64,000 nucleotides of DNA from an uncultured SAR86 cluster bacterium (GTDB lineage Bacteria; Pseudomonadota; Gammaproteobacteria; Magnimaribacterales; Magnimaribacteraceae): positions 1 to 64,000 of the forward strand of contig CACBBD010000006.1 in assembly GCA_902537425.1 (NCBI GenBank), read 5' to 3'. The translations under genes and the position numbers were made by a program. The notes under the pieces are model-generated. The model saw only the letters and a list, made by a program, of their open reading frames with translations. It was not told the DNA's origin and searched no databases. Position 1 is the stretch's first letter. Each line of letters starts with the position of its first letter. Shown piece by piece: positions 18,469 to 27,553 of the stretch.

Positions 18469-20186
18469 TAATCTAGCCCCAATTCTTTAATAGCATCTTC
18501 TCGCATTTGTTTTTTTGCAATTTTTCCAGCTGCTACTTTTGGTAATTCTTCAGCTTGAAACCACGTGTATTCAGGAATTTTAAATTTAGCTATTTTTGCT
18601 GCTAAAAACGAAGAAAGATCTTCCTCTGAAAGTTCAGCTCCAGGATTTAGAGATATTCTCGTGGCAAGTTTTTCACCTAATCTTTCATCTGGAACACCAA
18701 AGACTGATGCTTCTCTAACAGAGGGATGTTCATAAATTGCTGCTTCTATCTCTAAACAAGCTATGTTTTCTCCACCTCTGATGACGATGTCTTTGATTCT
18801 GTCTTTGATGTATAGGAATCCATCTTCATCAATAATACCTACATCACCACTTCTGAACCAACCTTCACTATCTAACACTTCATTAGTCGCTTCTTCGTTC
18901 TTCAGATAACATCTGAAATTACATGTCGATTTAATTGCAACTTCTCCAAGCTCATTGGGTCCCAACTCATTACCTTCTTCATCCATAATTTTTATGAGAT
19001 TTAAGAAAGGAGTAGGGTAACCAGCAGTACTGGGTCGTTCATACAAAGTTGTTCCACTTGCATTCGTCGCATGTGCATTAGTCTCTGTAAGGCCATAGCC
19101 TACGGTTGCAATTTTATCAGGATGTTCTTTCTCTTGAGCCTTAATTTGCTCAGGAGGTCTTGCTGCACCGCCAGAACCTAATCCTTTTAGACTGGAAATG
19201 TCTATCTCTGGATTGTCTTTATGTGCTTGTAGAACCTCAGCAGACATCGTTGGTACGCCAGTCATATCAGTTACTTTATGTTTTTCAATAAGACGTAAAG
19301 CTTCTACGGCATCCCATTTATACATAAAAACGATTTTTCTTGCCGTCACTAAAGATAATAAAAAGACAGCGTGAGAACCTGTTACATGGAATAAGGGTAC
19401 CGCAGCAATTGTGCAAGGATTTTCACCTGAAATTGGAGAAGGCAAAGGTTCTCCATCAACTTCAATTTGCGTGGCTAGTTGACCCATGAGTGCCCAGGTA
19501 ATTGGGGCAGAAACTACTGCTCTATGAGTAGAAACAACCCCTTTTGGGTATCCTGTACTACCGGACGTATACATAATGCTTGCATCATCTTCAGGATCAA
19601 TTTCAACCTCTGGAAAAGCTTCCATTGGTGTTACAACTTCATCAAAAGCAGCTGTATTGGTAAATTTACTCGCATCACATCGCACGGCTATACGGGGCAT
19701 TTCTTCTACATAACCTTCTAATCTCTGAAGTCTTTCTTCATCAGCTATAAATATTGATGATTCACTATGAGTTAAACCATAATCAAGTTCCTCACCTTGC
19801 CACCATGAGTTTAAGGGAACTGCTATAGCTCCGATTGAAGTAACAGCGATATAGCTGTATATCCATTCCGGATAATTTCTCATTGAAAAAGCAACCTTAT
19901 CTCCTTTTTGTATACCGTACTTGTCCATAAGGGTGTGAGCGAGTCCGGCAGAAGTGTTAAGAACCTCTTGATAACTATATGTTTCATCTTCATATGCCAA
20001 AAAATCCCACTCCCCGTGTATAAGAGGAAATTGAAAATAGTCTCTTAATGTTTGAGGTAAATTGGCAAAAACATGGTATTTATTACCTCTTATAGTCTCT
20101 TCTTTGAGTTCGAACAATCCTTCCTTTGTAAATTCTTTGGTTAAACTTTCTCGACCTTCTTTTTTTAAAAATTCCTTAATATCCAT
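18468..20186 (-). CDS. AMP-dependent acyl-CoA synthetase/ligase
   Basis: The 572-residue adenylating enzyme has the P-loop-like motif IMYTSGSTGYPKGVV around 204-218, GYGLTETNA near 363-371, the hinge RIKDIVIRGGENI around 464, and the C-terminal catalytic Lys in KVAAGKIAKK (about 554-563). It activates a carboxylic acid to acyl-AMP and then acyl-CoA. It sits between the enoyl-CoA hydratase and an SDR, so it likely feeds the operon's CoA-thioester pathway. Chain-length preference cannot be read from the sequence. Confidence 0.9.
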   Translation of the reverse strand: MDIKEFLKKEGRESLTKEFTKEGLFELKEETIRGNKYHVFANLPQTLRDYFQFPLIHGEWDFLAYEDETYSYQEVLNTSAGLAHTLMDKYGIQKGDKVAFSMRNYPEWIYSYIAVTSIGAIAVPLNSWWQGEELDYGLTHSESSIFIADEERLQRLEGYVEEMPRIAVRCDASKFTNTAAFDEVVTPMEAFPEVEIDPEDDASIMYTSGSTGYPKGVVSTHRAVVSAPITWALMGQLATQIEVDGEPLPSPISGENPCTIAAVPLFHVTGSHAVFLLSLVTARKIVFMYKWDAVEALRLIEKHKVTDMTGVPTMSAEVLQAHKDNPEIDISSLKGLGSGGAARPPEQIKAQEKEHPDKIATVGYGLTETNAHATNASGTTLYERPSTAGYPTPFLNLIKIMDEEGNELGPNELGEVAIKSTCNFRCYLKNEEATNEVLDSEGWFRSGDVGIIDEDGFLYIKDRIKDIVIRGGENIACLEIEAAIYEHPSVREASVFGVPDERLGEKLATRISLNPGAELSEEDLSSFLAAKIAKFKIPEYTWFQAEELPKVAAGKIAKKQMREDAIKELGLD

Positions 20187-20190
20187 AATT

Positions 20191-21009
20191 TTATTTCCCC
20201 GTAAATTTTGCCTCTCTTTTTTCTACAAAATGTGAAACGCCTTCTTTGAAATCTTCAGATTTAAAACTATCAAGCATTGCTTGCATTGAACTGTCTAGAT
20301 TCTCTTTAATTGTTTCACCTTGAGCGTTATAAATTTGTTGCTTCATAATTCGAAGGGATCGAGGTGAAACATTTTTGGCTAGATCAGCTGCATAATTGAA
20401 AACTTCGCGATCGAATTGGTCCTCAGAAAAGGTTTTATTCACTATACCCATTTGTTCAGCCTCTTCAGCAGTAAACTTTCTTGATGAAAACAAAATATCA
20501 TTTGCTCTAGCAATACCCACTAATCTGGGAAGAATCCATCCAACACCCCATTCGGCTATAAGTCCTCTCTTAGAGAAGGCACTGGAAAAAACGGCACCAT
20601 CTTTAGCAAATCTTATGTCAGCATAAAGAGCCATAATGAAACCTACTCCCGCAGCAGGTCCATTAATGGCTGCGATAATTGGCTTAGGAACTGTTGGAAA
20701 ATAACTAAATCCTCCATCAAAGCCCTTTACTTCATTGGTAGCATATTCTCTTTCTTCAGCTTCGACCTGGGAGGCTTGTGTCTCACCTTGACTTGTTGCT
20801 GCAAGTCCTTCCATATCTGCTCCTGCACAAAAACCTCTTCCTGCACCAGTGACAATAATCACTTTTACATCAGAATCTTTTGCAGCATCATCTAATTTCT
20901 CTCTTAATCCTGCTCTAATCTCATCATTCACAGCATTGAGTCTTTCAGGTCTGTTTAAGGTAACTGTCGCTACACCATCTTTAACTTCATAAAGAACTGC
21001 ATTATTCAT
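20191..21009 (-). CDS. enoyl-CoA hydratase/isomerase family protein
   Basis: The 272-residue crotonase has NRPERLNAVNDEIR, the oxyanion-hole segment GAGRGFCAGADMEG around 56-69, and AAINGPAAGVGFIMALYADI at about 113-132. The usual catalytic Glu positions are not both obvious, so it may be an isomerase or hydratase of unusual substrates. It lies 4 bp before the acyl-CoA ligase and 12 bp after an SDR in the operon. An AAGGAG-like RBS precedes the start at 21009. Confidence 0.87.
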   Translation of the reverse strand: MNNAVLYEVKDGVATVTLNRPERLNAVNDEIRAGLREKLDDAAKDSDVKVIIVTGAGRGFCAGADMEGLAATSQGETQASQVEAEEREYATNEVKGFDGGFSYFPTVPKPIIAAINGPAAGVGFIMALYADIRFAKDGAVFSSAFSKRGLIAEWGVGWILPRLVGIARANDILFSSRKFTAEEAEQMGIVNKTFSEDQFDREVFNYAADLAKNVSPRSLRIMKQQIYNAQGETIKENLDSSMQAMLDSFKSEDFKEGVSHFVEKREAKFTGK

Positions 21010-21021
21010 ATTATTCTCCTT

Positions 21022-21786
21022 TTAGGCTGTCGATCCGCCATCTATAACAAGGGTGTGACCATTAACAAATGTTCCAGCATCTGATGCTAGAAAAACAGCT
21101 GCTCCTCCTATTTCATCTGGTTCACCAATCCTTCTGAGAGGGCAAGTTGCAGTTGATTGCTTGAGAATTTCTGGATTTTCCCAGAGTGCTCTAGCAAAGT
21201 CTGTTTTAAATAATCCTGGAGCTATGGCATTAGTTCTGACATTTTGTGGACCAAATTCAGCAGCAAGGTTTTTGACTAACATGATGTCTGCTGCTTTTGA
21301 AATATTGTAAGTTCCTATGACTGTACTAGATTTTAGTCCGCCGATAGAAGATACAATTATTATGCTTCCATCCTTTCTCTCAGTCATCTCGGGTATGACC
21401 ATCTGACATAGCAAATGATTACTTTTAATATTGTTGTTCATTACTTTATCAAAAGCATCTTCTGGAATATCCATCATCGAACCAAAAAAAGGATTAGAGG
21501 CTGCGTTACAAACTAAGATATCAATCTTCCCAAGTTGCAGTCTCGTTTCATCAACAAGCATCTGTAATGCGACTTTGTCTGATATGTTACAAGGTATAAC
21601 TATTGCTCCACCTTCAGAATCTGAACAAGCTTCATTAATTTCGTCAGCAACAACCTGACAAGCATCTGCTTTTCTACTTGATACGACAACTTTGGCACCG
21701 TGCAGTGCCATCTGCATAGCAATTGATTTACCTATTCCTTTAGATGAACCAGTAATAATTGCTGTTTTTCCTGTTAAATCAAACAT
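21022..21786 (-). CDS. short-chain dehydrogenase/reductase
   Basis: 254 residues with TGSSKGIGKSIAMQM at the N-terminus, VCNAASNP around 90, and catalytic SSIGGLKS and YNISKAADIM (about 146-170). It ends GHTLVIDGGSTA, a normal classical SDR C-terminus. It is the first gene of the six-gene minus-strand operon and diverges from the DUF3604 gene across 91 bp, which must contain the operon promoter. Confidence 0.86.
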   Translation of the reverse strand: MFDLTGKTAIITGSSKGIGKSIAMQMALHGAKVVVSSRKADACQVVADEINEACSDSEGGAIVIPCNISDKVALQMLVDETRLQLGKIDILVCNAASNPFFGSMMDIPEDAFDKVMNNNIKSNHLLCQMVIPEMTERKDGSIIIVSSIGGLKSSTVIGTYNISKAADIMLVKNLAAEFGPQNVRTNAIAPGLFKTDFARALWENPEILKQSTATCPLRRIGEPDEIGGAAVFLASDAGTFVNGHTLVIDGGSTA

Positions 21787-21877
21787 AACTCTCCCTATTT
21801 AAGAAGGGAATACTTTAGAATTAATTGGTAAAAATTACTATAGATAAATTAATCATTTCGTTTGATAGAATACTTCA

Positions 21878-24100
21878 ATGATAAGAAAAGCTATTTACTT
21901 CGTTTTATTTCTCTTTCTTATATTTGCATTTTTTGTATACCTAATTTCAGAAGGTCTTCTTGGCACCTATGAAACGAATAGACCAATTAACACTACTCCT
22001 CAATCACCAGAATTCCTAATTGAAAAGACTCAAAATCAATTGGAAGCCAAAGGTGATCTAAATATTAGTAATGGAAAGGTTATCTTGTTTGGTGATTTAC
22101 ATGTTCATACAACCTATTCGTCTGATGCTTTTCTTTTAAGTCTTCCCATGCTGTCGGGTGAGGGCTCTATGCCTCCATCTGACGCATGCGATTTTGCAAG
22201 GTTTTGCTCTAGCTTAGATTTCTATGCGAATACAGATCATGCTGAAGATTTAACTCATATAGACTGGCAGGAAACTAAAGATGCAGTTCGGCAATGTAAT
22301 TTAATTTCTGGCGACAATGAATCTCCAGACACCATAGCTTTTTTAGGATGGGAATGGTCACAAAATGAAGGCTTTGGTATACCACATTATGGACATCGAA
22401 ATGTTATTTTGAAGAGTCTTTTTGATGATGAGATTCCTGCTAGACCAATAGCATCAACCTCTGGTGGTTTTATGGATATGCCCCAGTCGGTAAGATTGGG
22501 ACTATCAGGCATGCGGTCCTTAGATACCAGAATACATGACCTAATGAGATTTATAAAAGATGGTCAAACGATACCATGTCCCAGTGATGTTCCAGTCAGA
22601 GACTTACCTCTGAATTGTAAGGAATATGCAGAAGATCCTGGCATCCTATTTGATAAGCTAAATGATTGGGGACATGAAGTCATCGTCATTCCCCATGGCA
22701 CATCTTGGGGAACGTATACACCTGATGAATCGGATTGGAAAGATCAATTAAATGACGACTTTCATGACCCAAATTTACAAAATCTTGTTGAAATTTATTC
22801 TGGTCATGGAAATACAGAAGAGTATAGGTCATGGAGAAGCGTAATTTTTGATAATGATGGAAATGTTTCTTGCCCAGATCCAACAAAGAGTTTTACTCCA
22901 GGTTGCTGGCAAGCTGGACAAATAATAAAAGAGAGATGTGAGGCAGAAGGGGAATCCACTCGAATATGTAAAAAACGTTCGGAAGAAGCGAAGTTAAATT
23001 ATGCTCTGGAGAGCTTTGCAGGTCAGTCTGTCATAGTAGGAGAAGATCCTTCTGAATGGTTGGATTCAAATCAATGCCAAGATTGTTTTCTGCCACCTTT
23101 TAGTCATAAACCTAAAGGTTCAGTTCAATACTTGTTGGCATTACAAAATTTTAATAAAGACGACCGAGTAAGTAAGTTTAGGTTTGGTTTGGTTGCCTCT
23201 GGAGATAGTCATAATGCTAGACCTGGAACTGGATACAAAGAAATAAATCGACGAGAAATGACGGAAGCCGCTGGTCCTGCTGATCCAACTGGTTACCTTT
23301 TAGGTTTCAGAGAAGGTGATGGTCCCTATGGAGAGTCAGTTAGAAGAAATTGGACTAGACAAACTCTTCCACCTGGACCAATAGAGATGGAGAGAACTTC
23401 ATCTTTTTTTTATACCGGTGGCTTAGTTGCAACTCACTCTCAAGACAAATCTAGAGAATCAATATGGAACTCACTTAAAACAAAAGAAGTTTATGCGACG
23501 AGCGGAACACGAATTTTACTGTGGTTTGATTTATTGAATTCTAGTGAGGGTATCATTCCTATGGGCTCCGAAACAAAAATGAAAACTAATCCAAGATTTA
23601 TCGTTAGAGCAGCTGGATCATTCAAACAAAAACCAGGTTGTCCAGAATATGCAATAAGTTCGCTCGGCAAAGAGAGGATCAATGATCTGTGTAGAAACGA
23701 ATGCTACAACCCTTCAGATCAAAGAAAGAAGATAGATCGAATAGAAGTTGTAAGGATTCTTTCTCAATTAAATGAAAATGAAGAGGTATCAGACCTTATT
23801 CAAGATCCATGGAAAGTTCACAAATGTAATGATAGCGAAGCTTGCGAATTTACATTTGTCGATAATGAGTTTGATCGGTCAGAAAGAGATGCTGTTTATT
23901 ATGTAAAAGCTATTGAAGAAACTTCTAAAATTATCAATGCCGGTAATCTTAGATGCGAATACGATGAGTTTGGCAACTGCAAATCTGTGAATATTTGCAG
24001 TGGTAGTTCAATGCTTACCCCATATGAGGATGACTGTCTCTTTGAAGAACAAGAGAGAGCTTGGTCCTCACCGATATTCGTTGATTATAAAAAATATTGA
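21878..24100 (+). CDS. DUF3604 (PHP-like) protein, membrane-anchored or exported
   Basis: The 740-residue protein begins with a hydrophobic helix (about 4-25) and then FGDLHVHTTYSSDAF near residue 71, the PHP-type metal-binding HxH motif of the DUF3604 family. Further conserved points are YANTDHAEDL, HRNVILK, VIVIPHGTSWG and VASGDSHNARPGTG, all of which look like metal-ligand clusters. The family is widespread in marine bacteria and is suspected of hydrolase or phosphoesterase activity, but is uncharacterised. Many cysteines in the C-terminal half suggest disulfides and a periplasmic location. Confidence 0.8.
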   Translation: MIRKAIYFVLFLFLIFAFFVYLISEGLLGTYETNRPINTTPQSPEFLIEKTQNQLEAKGDLNISNGKVILFGDLHVHTTYSSDAFLLSLPMLSGEGSMPPSDACDFARFCSSLDFYANTDHAEDLTHIDWQETKDAVRQCNLISGDNESPDTIAFLGWEWSQNEGFGIPHYGHRNVILKSLFDDEIPARPIASTSGGFMDMPQSVRLGLSGMRSLDTRIHDLMRFIKDGQTIPCPSDVPVRDLPLNCKEYAEDPGILFDKLNDWGHEVIVIPHGTSWGTYTPDESDWKDQLNDDFHDPNLQNLVEIYSGHGNTEEYRSWRSVIFDNDGNVSCPDPTKSFTPGCWQAGQIIKERCEAEGESTRICKKRSEEAKLNYALESFAGQSVIVGEDPSEWLDSNQCQDCFLPPFSHKPKGSVQYLLALQNFNKDDRVSKFRFGLVASGDSHNARPGTGYKEINRREMTEAAGPADPTGYLLGFREGDGPYGESVRRNWTRQTLPPGPIEMERTSSFFYTGGLVATHSQDKSRESIWNSLKTKEVYATSGTRILLWFDLLNSSEGIIPMGSETKMKTNPRFIVRAAGSFKQKPGCPEYAISSLGKERINDLCRNECYNPSDQRKKIDRIEVVRILSQLNENEEVSDLIQDPWKVHKCNDSEACEFTFVDNEFDRSERDAVYYVKAIEETSKIINAGNLRCEYDEFGNCKSVNICSGSSMLTPYEDDCLFEEQERAWSSPIFVDYKKY

Positions 24101-24112
24101 TGAGGATTAAAC

Positions 24113-24901
24113 TTACTTACCTTTCCAGTTGGGAGCACGTTTTTCAGCAAATGCTACCGGACCCTCGATAAAATCTTCGCTCGTGAATAAATCGTGTACA
24201 GCAGTATATTGTCCTTTCATCGAGTTCTCCAAATTTGCTTCATTTAAGCTTTCATAAGCAACTTGTTTTGTGGCTCTAATAGACATTGGTGAACAGGCTT
24301 CTATTTGTTTTGCCCAGTCTCTGGCTCTATCCATCAAATCAGCCTGAGACTCAACAACTTCATTTACGATACCAAGCTCCTTTGCTTCCGCAGCTTCTAC
24401 ATGTCTACCGGTAAGCATCATTCCCATAGCATTTTTCATTCCTATCTGTCTGGGTAATCTTTGCATGCCACCAGCTAGAGCAGCTAATCCAACTTTTGGT
24501 TCCGGTAGAGCAAACCTTGCATTAGAAGAAGCAATAATGAGATCACATGCAAGAGCAATTTCCATTCCTCCTCCCATAGCGACACCATTTACTGCTGCAA
24601 TAATTGGTTTGTTCAAATTAAAACGACTGGTTAGACCGGCAAAACCAGTTTCTGGCATTCCAGACCTATCTCCACCAGAGGCTTGATACTTCAAGTCATT
24701 ACCTGCAGAAAATGCTCTATCACCGGCACCTGTAATAATACCCACCCAAAGATCTTCATCGTTTGTAAATTCACTCCAAACCTCATCGAACTCTCTATGA
24801 GAAGGAGGATGTAATGAATTCATTACATCAGGTCTATTTATAGTGACTTCTAGAATATGTCCGTTTACTTCCGTTGTAAGAAATTCGTAATCAGTTTTCA
24901 T
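24113..24901 (-). CDS. enoyl-CoA hydratase
   Basis: The crotonase motifs are clear: NRPDVMNSLHPP, GAGDRAFSAGNDLKY (oxyanion hole) and AVNGVAMGGGMEIALACDL with the catalytic-Glu region, followed by PEPKVGLAALAGG. The frame is open up to 24955, but the Met at 24901 has a good RBS (AAGGGAG, 8 nt upstream) and gives the normal N-terminus MKTDYEFLTTEV, so I place the start there (262 residues). It is a single gene between DUF3604 (convergent, 12 bp) and the amidotransferase (divergent). Confidence 0.88.
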   Translation of the reverse strand: MKTDYEFLTTEVNGHILEVTINRPDVMNSLHPPSHREFDEVWSEFTNDEDLWVGIITGAGDRAFSAGNDLKYQASGGDRSGMPETGFAGLTSRFNLNKPIIAAVNGVAMGGGMEIALACDLIIASSNARFALPEPKVGLAALAGGMQRLPRQIGMKNAMGMMLTGRHVEAAEAKELGIVNEVVESQADLMDRARDWAKQIEACSPMSIRATKQVAYESLNEANLENSMKGQYTAVHDLFTSEDFIEGPVAFAEKRAPNWKGK

Positions 24902-24953
24902 AATATCTCCCTTAAGTTTTTGATAAAGAATATCAGGCATTGAATGATCAGTC

Positions 24954-25709
24954 ATGTTTTATAAGTTAAGATTCACACTAGTGAGTGAATTAACAATAGG
25001 TATACTTTTGACAGATCATGTTTTAGAGGATCTTCAAGTTAAACATGGAGATCAAAATGACTTTTATAACAAAATCTTCACTGAAGCAGACCCAAATATA
25101 AGACTTAAGATTTATGACGTAACTGAAGATGTATATCCTCAGGATATGCATGAGTGCGATGGATATTTGATAACGGGCTCTAAGTTGAGCGTTTATGATG
25201 ATGTTAAATGGATTAGAGACCTAGAAAGTTTTATTTGTCTCCTCAATGATAAGAAGAAACCTTTACTGGGCGTTTGCTTTGGTCATCAACTCATAGCAAA
25301 AGCTCTCGGTGGAGAAGTTAAGAAGGCTGAAGTAGGGTGGGTACTAGGACTTCAAGAATATACATTTCATAATCATTTTCCTTGGCTTGAAAATCCCAAT
25401 AAAGATATAAAGCTTATCCACTCGCATCAAGATCAAGTTATAAATCTTCCTATGGGAACGACTTTAGTAGCCTCTAATGACTCTGTTCCTTATGCGATGT
25501 ATTTTATAGGCGATCATATAATGTCTATACAAGGACATCCTGAATTCACAAATGAGTATGCTTATGATGTCGTTTGTAAAAGAAGAGAAATTCTAGGAGA
25601 AAAAAGTTTTCAATCTGCTGAAAAGAGTTTATTGAATGAACAATCCAATTATCTTGAAGTGACTCATTGGTGGATCGATTTCTTTAGATATCAGTTCAAG
25701 ACTCAATAG
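24954..25709 (+). CDS. class I glutamine amidotransferase domain protein
   Basis: The GATase1 fold has the nucleophile motif LLGVCFGHQLIAKALGG around 102-118 and the His/Glu pair in IQGHPEFTNEYA near 193-204, so the Cys-His-Glu triad is complete. Stand-alone members of this type hydrolyse gamma-glutamyl compounds or act on unknown amides. Start is uncertain: ATG 24954, or GTG 24981 just before ELTIGILLTDH where the family's first strand begins. The 3' end overlaps the dioxygenase gene by 14 bp in convergent orientation. Confidence 0.85.
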   Translation: MFYKLRFTLVSELTIGILLTDHVLEDLQVKHGDQNDFYNKIFTEADPNIRLKIYDVTEDVYPQDMHECDGYLITGSKLSVYDDVKWIRDLESFICLLNDKKKPLLGVCFGHQLIAKALGGEVKKAEVGWVLGLQEYTFHNHFPWLENPNKDIKLIHSHQDQVINLPMGTTLVASNDSVPYAMYFIGDHIMSIQGHPEFTNEYAYDVVCKRREILGEKSFQSAEKSLLNEQSNYLEVTHWWIDFFRYQFKTQ

Positions 25710-26499
25710 TAATTCTCTCCATTCTTCTGAGTTGAGGCCAATAATCATTAACGGGTTTATGTAGTACAGATCTGTTGTCCCAAAAAGCTATAGAGTTATT
25801 TTCCCATGAAAATCTACATTGATACTTCTCTTGATGAATGTGATCAAACAAGAAATTTAAAATTGAACCATCAGCATCATCTCCTTCTATGTGCGAAGTG
25901 AAGAGTCTATTAACGTAAATTACCTTTCGTCCAGTAACAGGATGTTGTTTGATTACAGGATGGGAAACGGGTGGATTTTCTTTAAGTGCATCAGCTAATC
26001 TTTCACGGCCACCTTCTTCTTCAAGACTTTCTTTAAAACCAAATTCAAAGCTATGAATAGCATTCATCTCTTCAAGCCTTTCCTTCCATTCTTGCGAAAG
26101 ATCATCATAGGCTTTTGATAAGCTTGAGAACATAGTATCACCTCCAGATTCAGGAATAATTCTTCCAATCAAGATACTTCCCAAAGGAGGATTTTTTTTA
26201 AACGTCATATCAGTATGCCATTCCTCAATTTTGGAAGGATTTTCTTCATCATTTTCAAGGATGGTAATTTCTGGAAAACCTTCTACTGTTGGGTATGCTG
26301 GATGCGTCTGTAAGTTTCCAAAAAAAGAAGCAAATCTCTTATGATCTCTTGGACTTATGTTTTGATTTCTGAAGAAAAGAACTTCATTTTCAGCTAAACA
26401 AGAAAGTAATCCAATTGATGTTTTTTCAGAAATATTAGATAGATTAATATCTTCTATGTAAGCACCCAGTGCCTCGTCTTTTTTAATTACTTTTAACAT
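25696..26499 (-). CDS. TauD/TfdA-family Fe(II)/2-oxoglutarate dioxygenase
   Basis: The 267-residue protein has the metal-binding H-x-D in EWHTDMTF around 92-99, the second His in RSVLHKPVNDY near 243-253, and the 2-oxoglutarate-binding Arg near the C-terminus (RRMERITIE). TauD/TfdA enzymes release sulfite from taurine or cleave aryl ethers; other members act on carboxylates. No sulfonate transporter is adjacent, so the substrate is open. It diverges from the SixA-like gene with only 42 bp between start codons. Confidence 0.88.
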   Translation of the reverse strand: MLKVIKKDEALGAYIEDINLSNISEKTSIGLLSCLAENEVLFFRNQNISPRDHKRFASFFGNLQTHPAYPTVEGFPEITILENDEENPSKIEEWHTDMTFKKNPPLGSILIGRIIPESGGDTMFSSLSKAYDDLSQEWKERLEEMNAIHSFEFGFKESLEEEGGRERLADALKENPPVSHPVIKQHPVTGRKVIYVNRLFTSHIEGDDADGSILNFLFDHIHQEKYQCRFSWENNSIAFWDNRSVLHKPVNDYWPQLRRMERITIES

Positions 26500-26541
26500 A
26501 ATTTAGGTTAGGTTATCAGAAACAGGCAATAATTTATAAAT

Positions 26542-27009
26542 ATGAACCTTGTTTTAACAAGACACGCTAAATCTAGTTGGGATAATTTGAATCTTACTGA
26601 TCATGACCGCCCTTTGAGTAGAAGGGGAAGGGAAGATGCAAAGCTTATAGCTAAATATCTGGCTACTTATGAATATACTTATAAAACTATATTGTGTAGC
26701 ACATCAAAAAGAACCTCTGAGACGCTAGAGATTTTCTTAAACTATATCCATAAAGTAGATCAAATTAATTACCTATCTAACTTATATCATGCTTCAGCAG
26801 AGACTATAAGAAAGGAAATTACTACTTTAGACACAGATGGAACATATATGCTTTTAGGGCATAACCCTGGTATAGCAGACTTCTTAAGTAATCTCCATAA
26901 AGATATTTCTTTGAAAGTCCCAACGTGCTCAGTAGCTTTATTGTCTAACCAAAATAATTCCCTACAGTTAAATAAATTAATTACTCCAAAGGAATTAAAG
27001 TCACAATAA
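26542..27009 (+). CDS. SixA-like histidine phosphatase
   Basis: A histidine-phosphatase-superfamily protein of 155 residues. It starts NLVLTRHAKSSWDN with the RHG-type phosphate pocket (here RHA), has DHDRPLSRRGREDA, and carries the second His in YMLLGHNPGIADF near 116-128. SixA removes phosphate from phosphohistidine on Hpt or PTS proteins in E. coli. Here it lies just upstream of the phosphate-starvation island, but no Pho box precedes it and the link may be chance. Confidence 0.83.
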   Translation: MNLVLTRHAKSSWDNLNLTDHDRPLSRRGREDAKLIAKYLATYEYTYKTILCSTSKRTSETLEIFLNYIHKVDQINYLSNLYHASAETIRKEITTLDTDGTYMLLGHNPGIADFLSNLHKDISLKVPTCSVALLSNQNNSLQLNKLITPKELKSQ

Positions 27010-27021
27010 GACCCTTTACAA

Positions 27022-27072
27022 CGTCACACAAATGTCATATAAAAGACACATATGTGACATTTATGTGACATA
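27022..27072 (+). promoter_or_regulatory. Pho-box array, five half-sites in perfect 11-bp phase
   Basis: Half-sites begin at 27022 (CGTCACA), 27033 (TGTCATA), 27044 (AGACACA), 27055 (TGACATT) and 27066 (TGACATA), spaced exactly 11 bp apart. The first two read TGTCA-like and the last two are its reverse complement. PhoB binds 7-bp direct repeats spaced by 4 bp, so the register fits. The array ends only 12 bp before the start codon of the small secreted-protein gene, right against its RBS AAAAGGAG. Confidence 0.8.
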
Positions 27073-27084
27073 AAAGGAGTAAAC

Positions 27085-27540
27085 ATGAAATTAATCATCA
27101 AAATAATTAGTTTAAGTCTAATAATGATTTCTTCTTATACATATTCGGAGTCCAATCACGGATCTCTTTTCGCATTTGCAGAAAATATGCTAGAAATCGA
27201 AGGAACTGCTCCTAATATAATATTTTCAAGCAATGATGAGATAGGAGAATTATGCTCAAATGAAATGATTGCTTGCTTTAGGTCTGATAAACCTTCAAAC
27301 ATATATATTCAAGCAGGACTTCAAGTAGACTTAATTAATGCTACATTAGTTGGTCTTATGTCTGATTATTTACAATTTAATGCAAATAAAAATATAGATT
27401 ATTTAAAGAGTTGTAATGCTCAAGTAAACTATCTTTTAAGCTCATTTAAGGTAAATAAAGCCAAGATCTATAAAGCTACTGCTTGCGGAAGGAAAACTAT
27501 TTCACATAAAGAGATGGAAATTCTTTTAGCATCAAAATAA
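27085..27540 (+). CDS. small exported protein under Pho-box control, unknown
   Basis: I do not recognise a family. The 151-residue protein starts with a signal peptide (MKLIIKIISLSLIMISSYTYS, cleavage near 21). The mature part is about 130 residues with four Cys (in ELCSNEMIACF, LKSCNAQ and TACGRK), consistent with two disulfides in the periplasm. A helical stretch NATLVGLMSDYLQFN lies in the middle, loosely like the Rap1a/Tai fold, but I cannot confirm that. The strong Pho-box array just upstream and a clean terminator downstream make it a single-gene phosphate-starvation transcript. It may bind or handle a phosphorus compound, or be a stress protein. Confidence 0.7.
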   Translation: MKLIIKIISLSLIMISSYTYSESNHGSLFAFAENMLEIEGTAPNIIFSSNDEIGELCSNEMIACFRSDKPSNIYIQAGLQVDLINATLVGLMSDYLQFNANKNIDYLKSCNAQVNYLLSSFKVNKAKIYKATACGRKTISHKEMEILLASK

Positions 27541-27553
27541 ATTTCTTGGGGAG

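Noticed and set aside
24902-24955. Longer N-terminus of the enoyl-CoA hydratase on the minus strand
   Set aside because: The start at 24901 has a strong RBS and normal family N-terminus; the extension overlaps the divergent promoter region.
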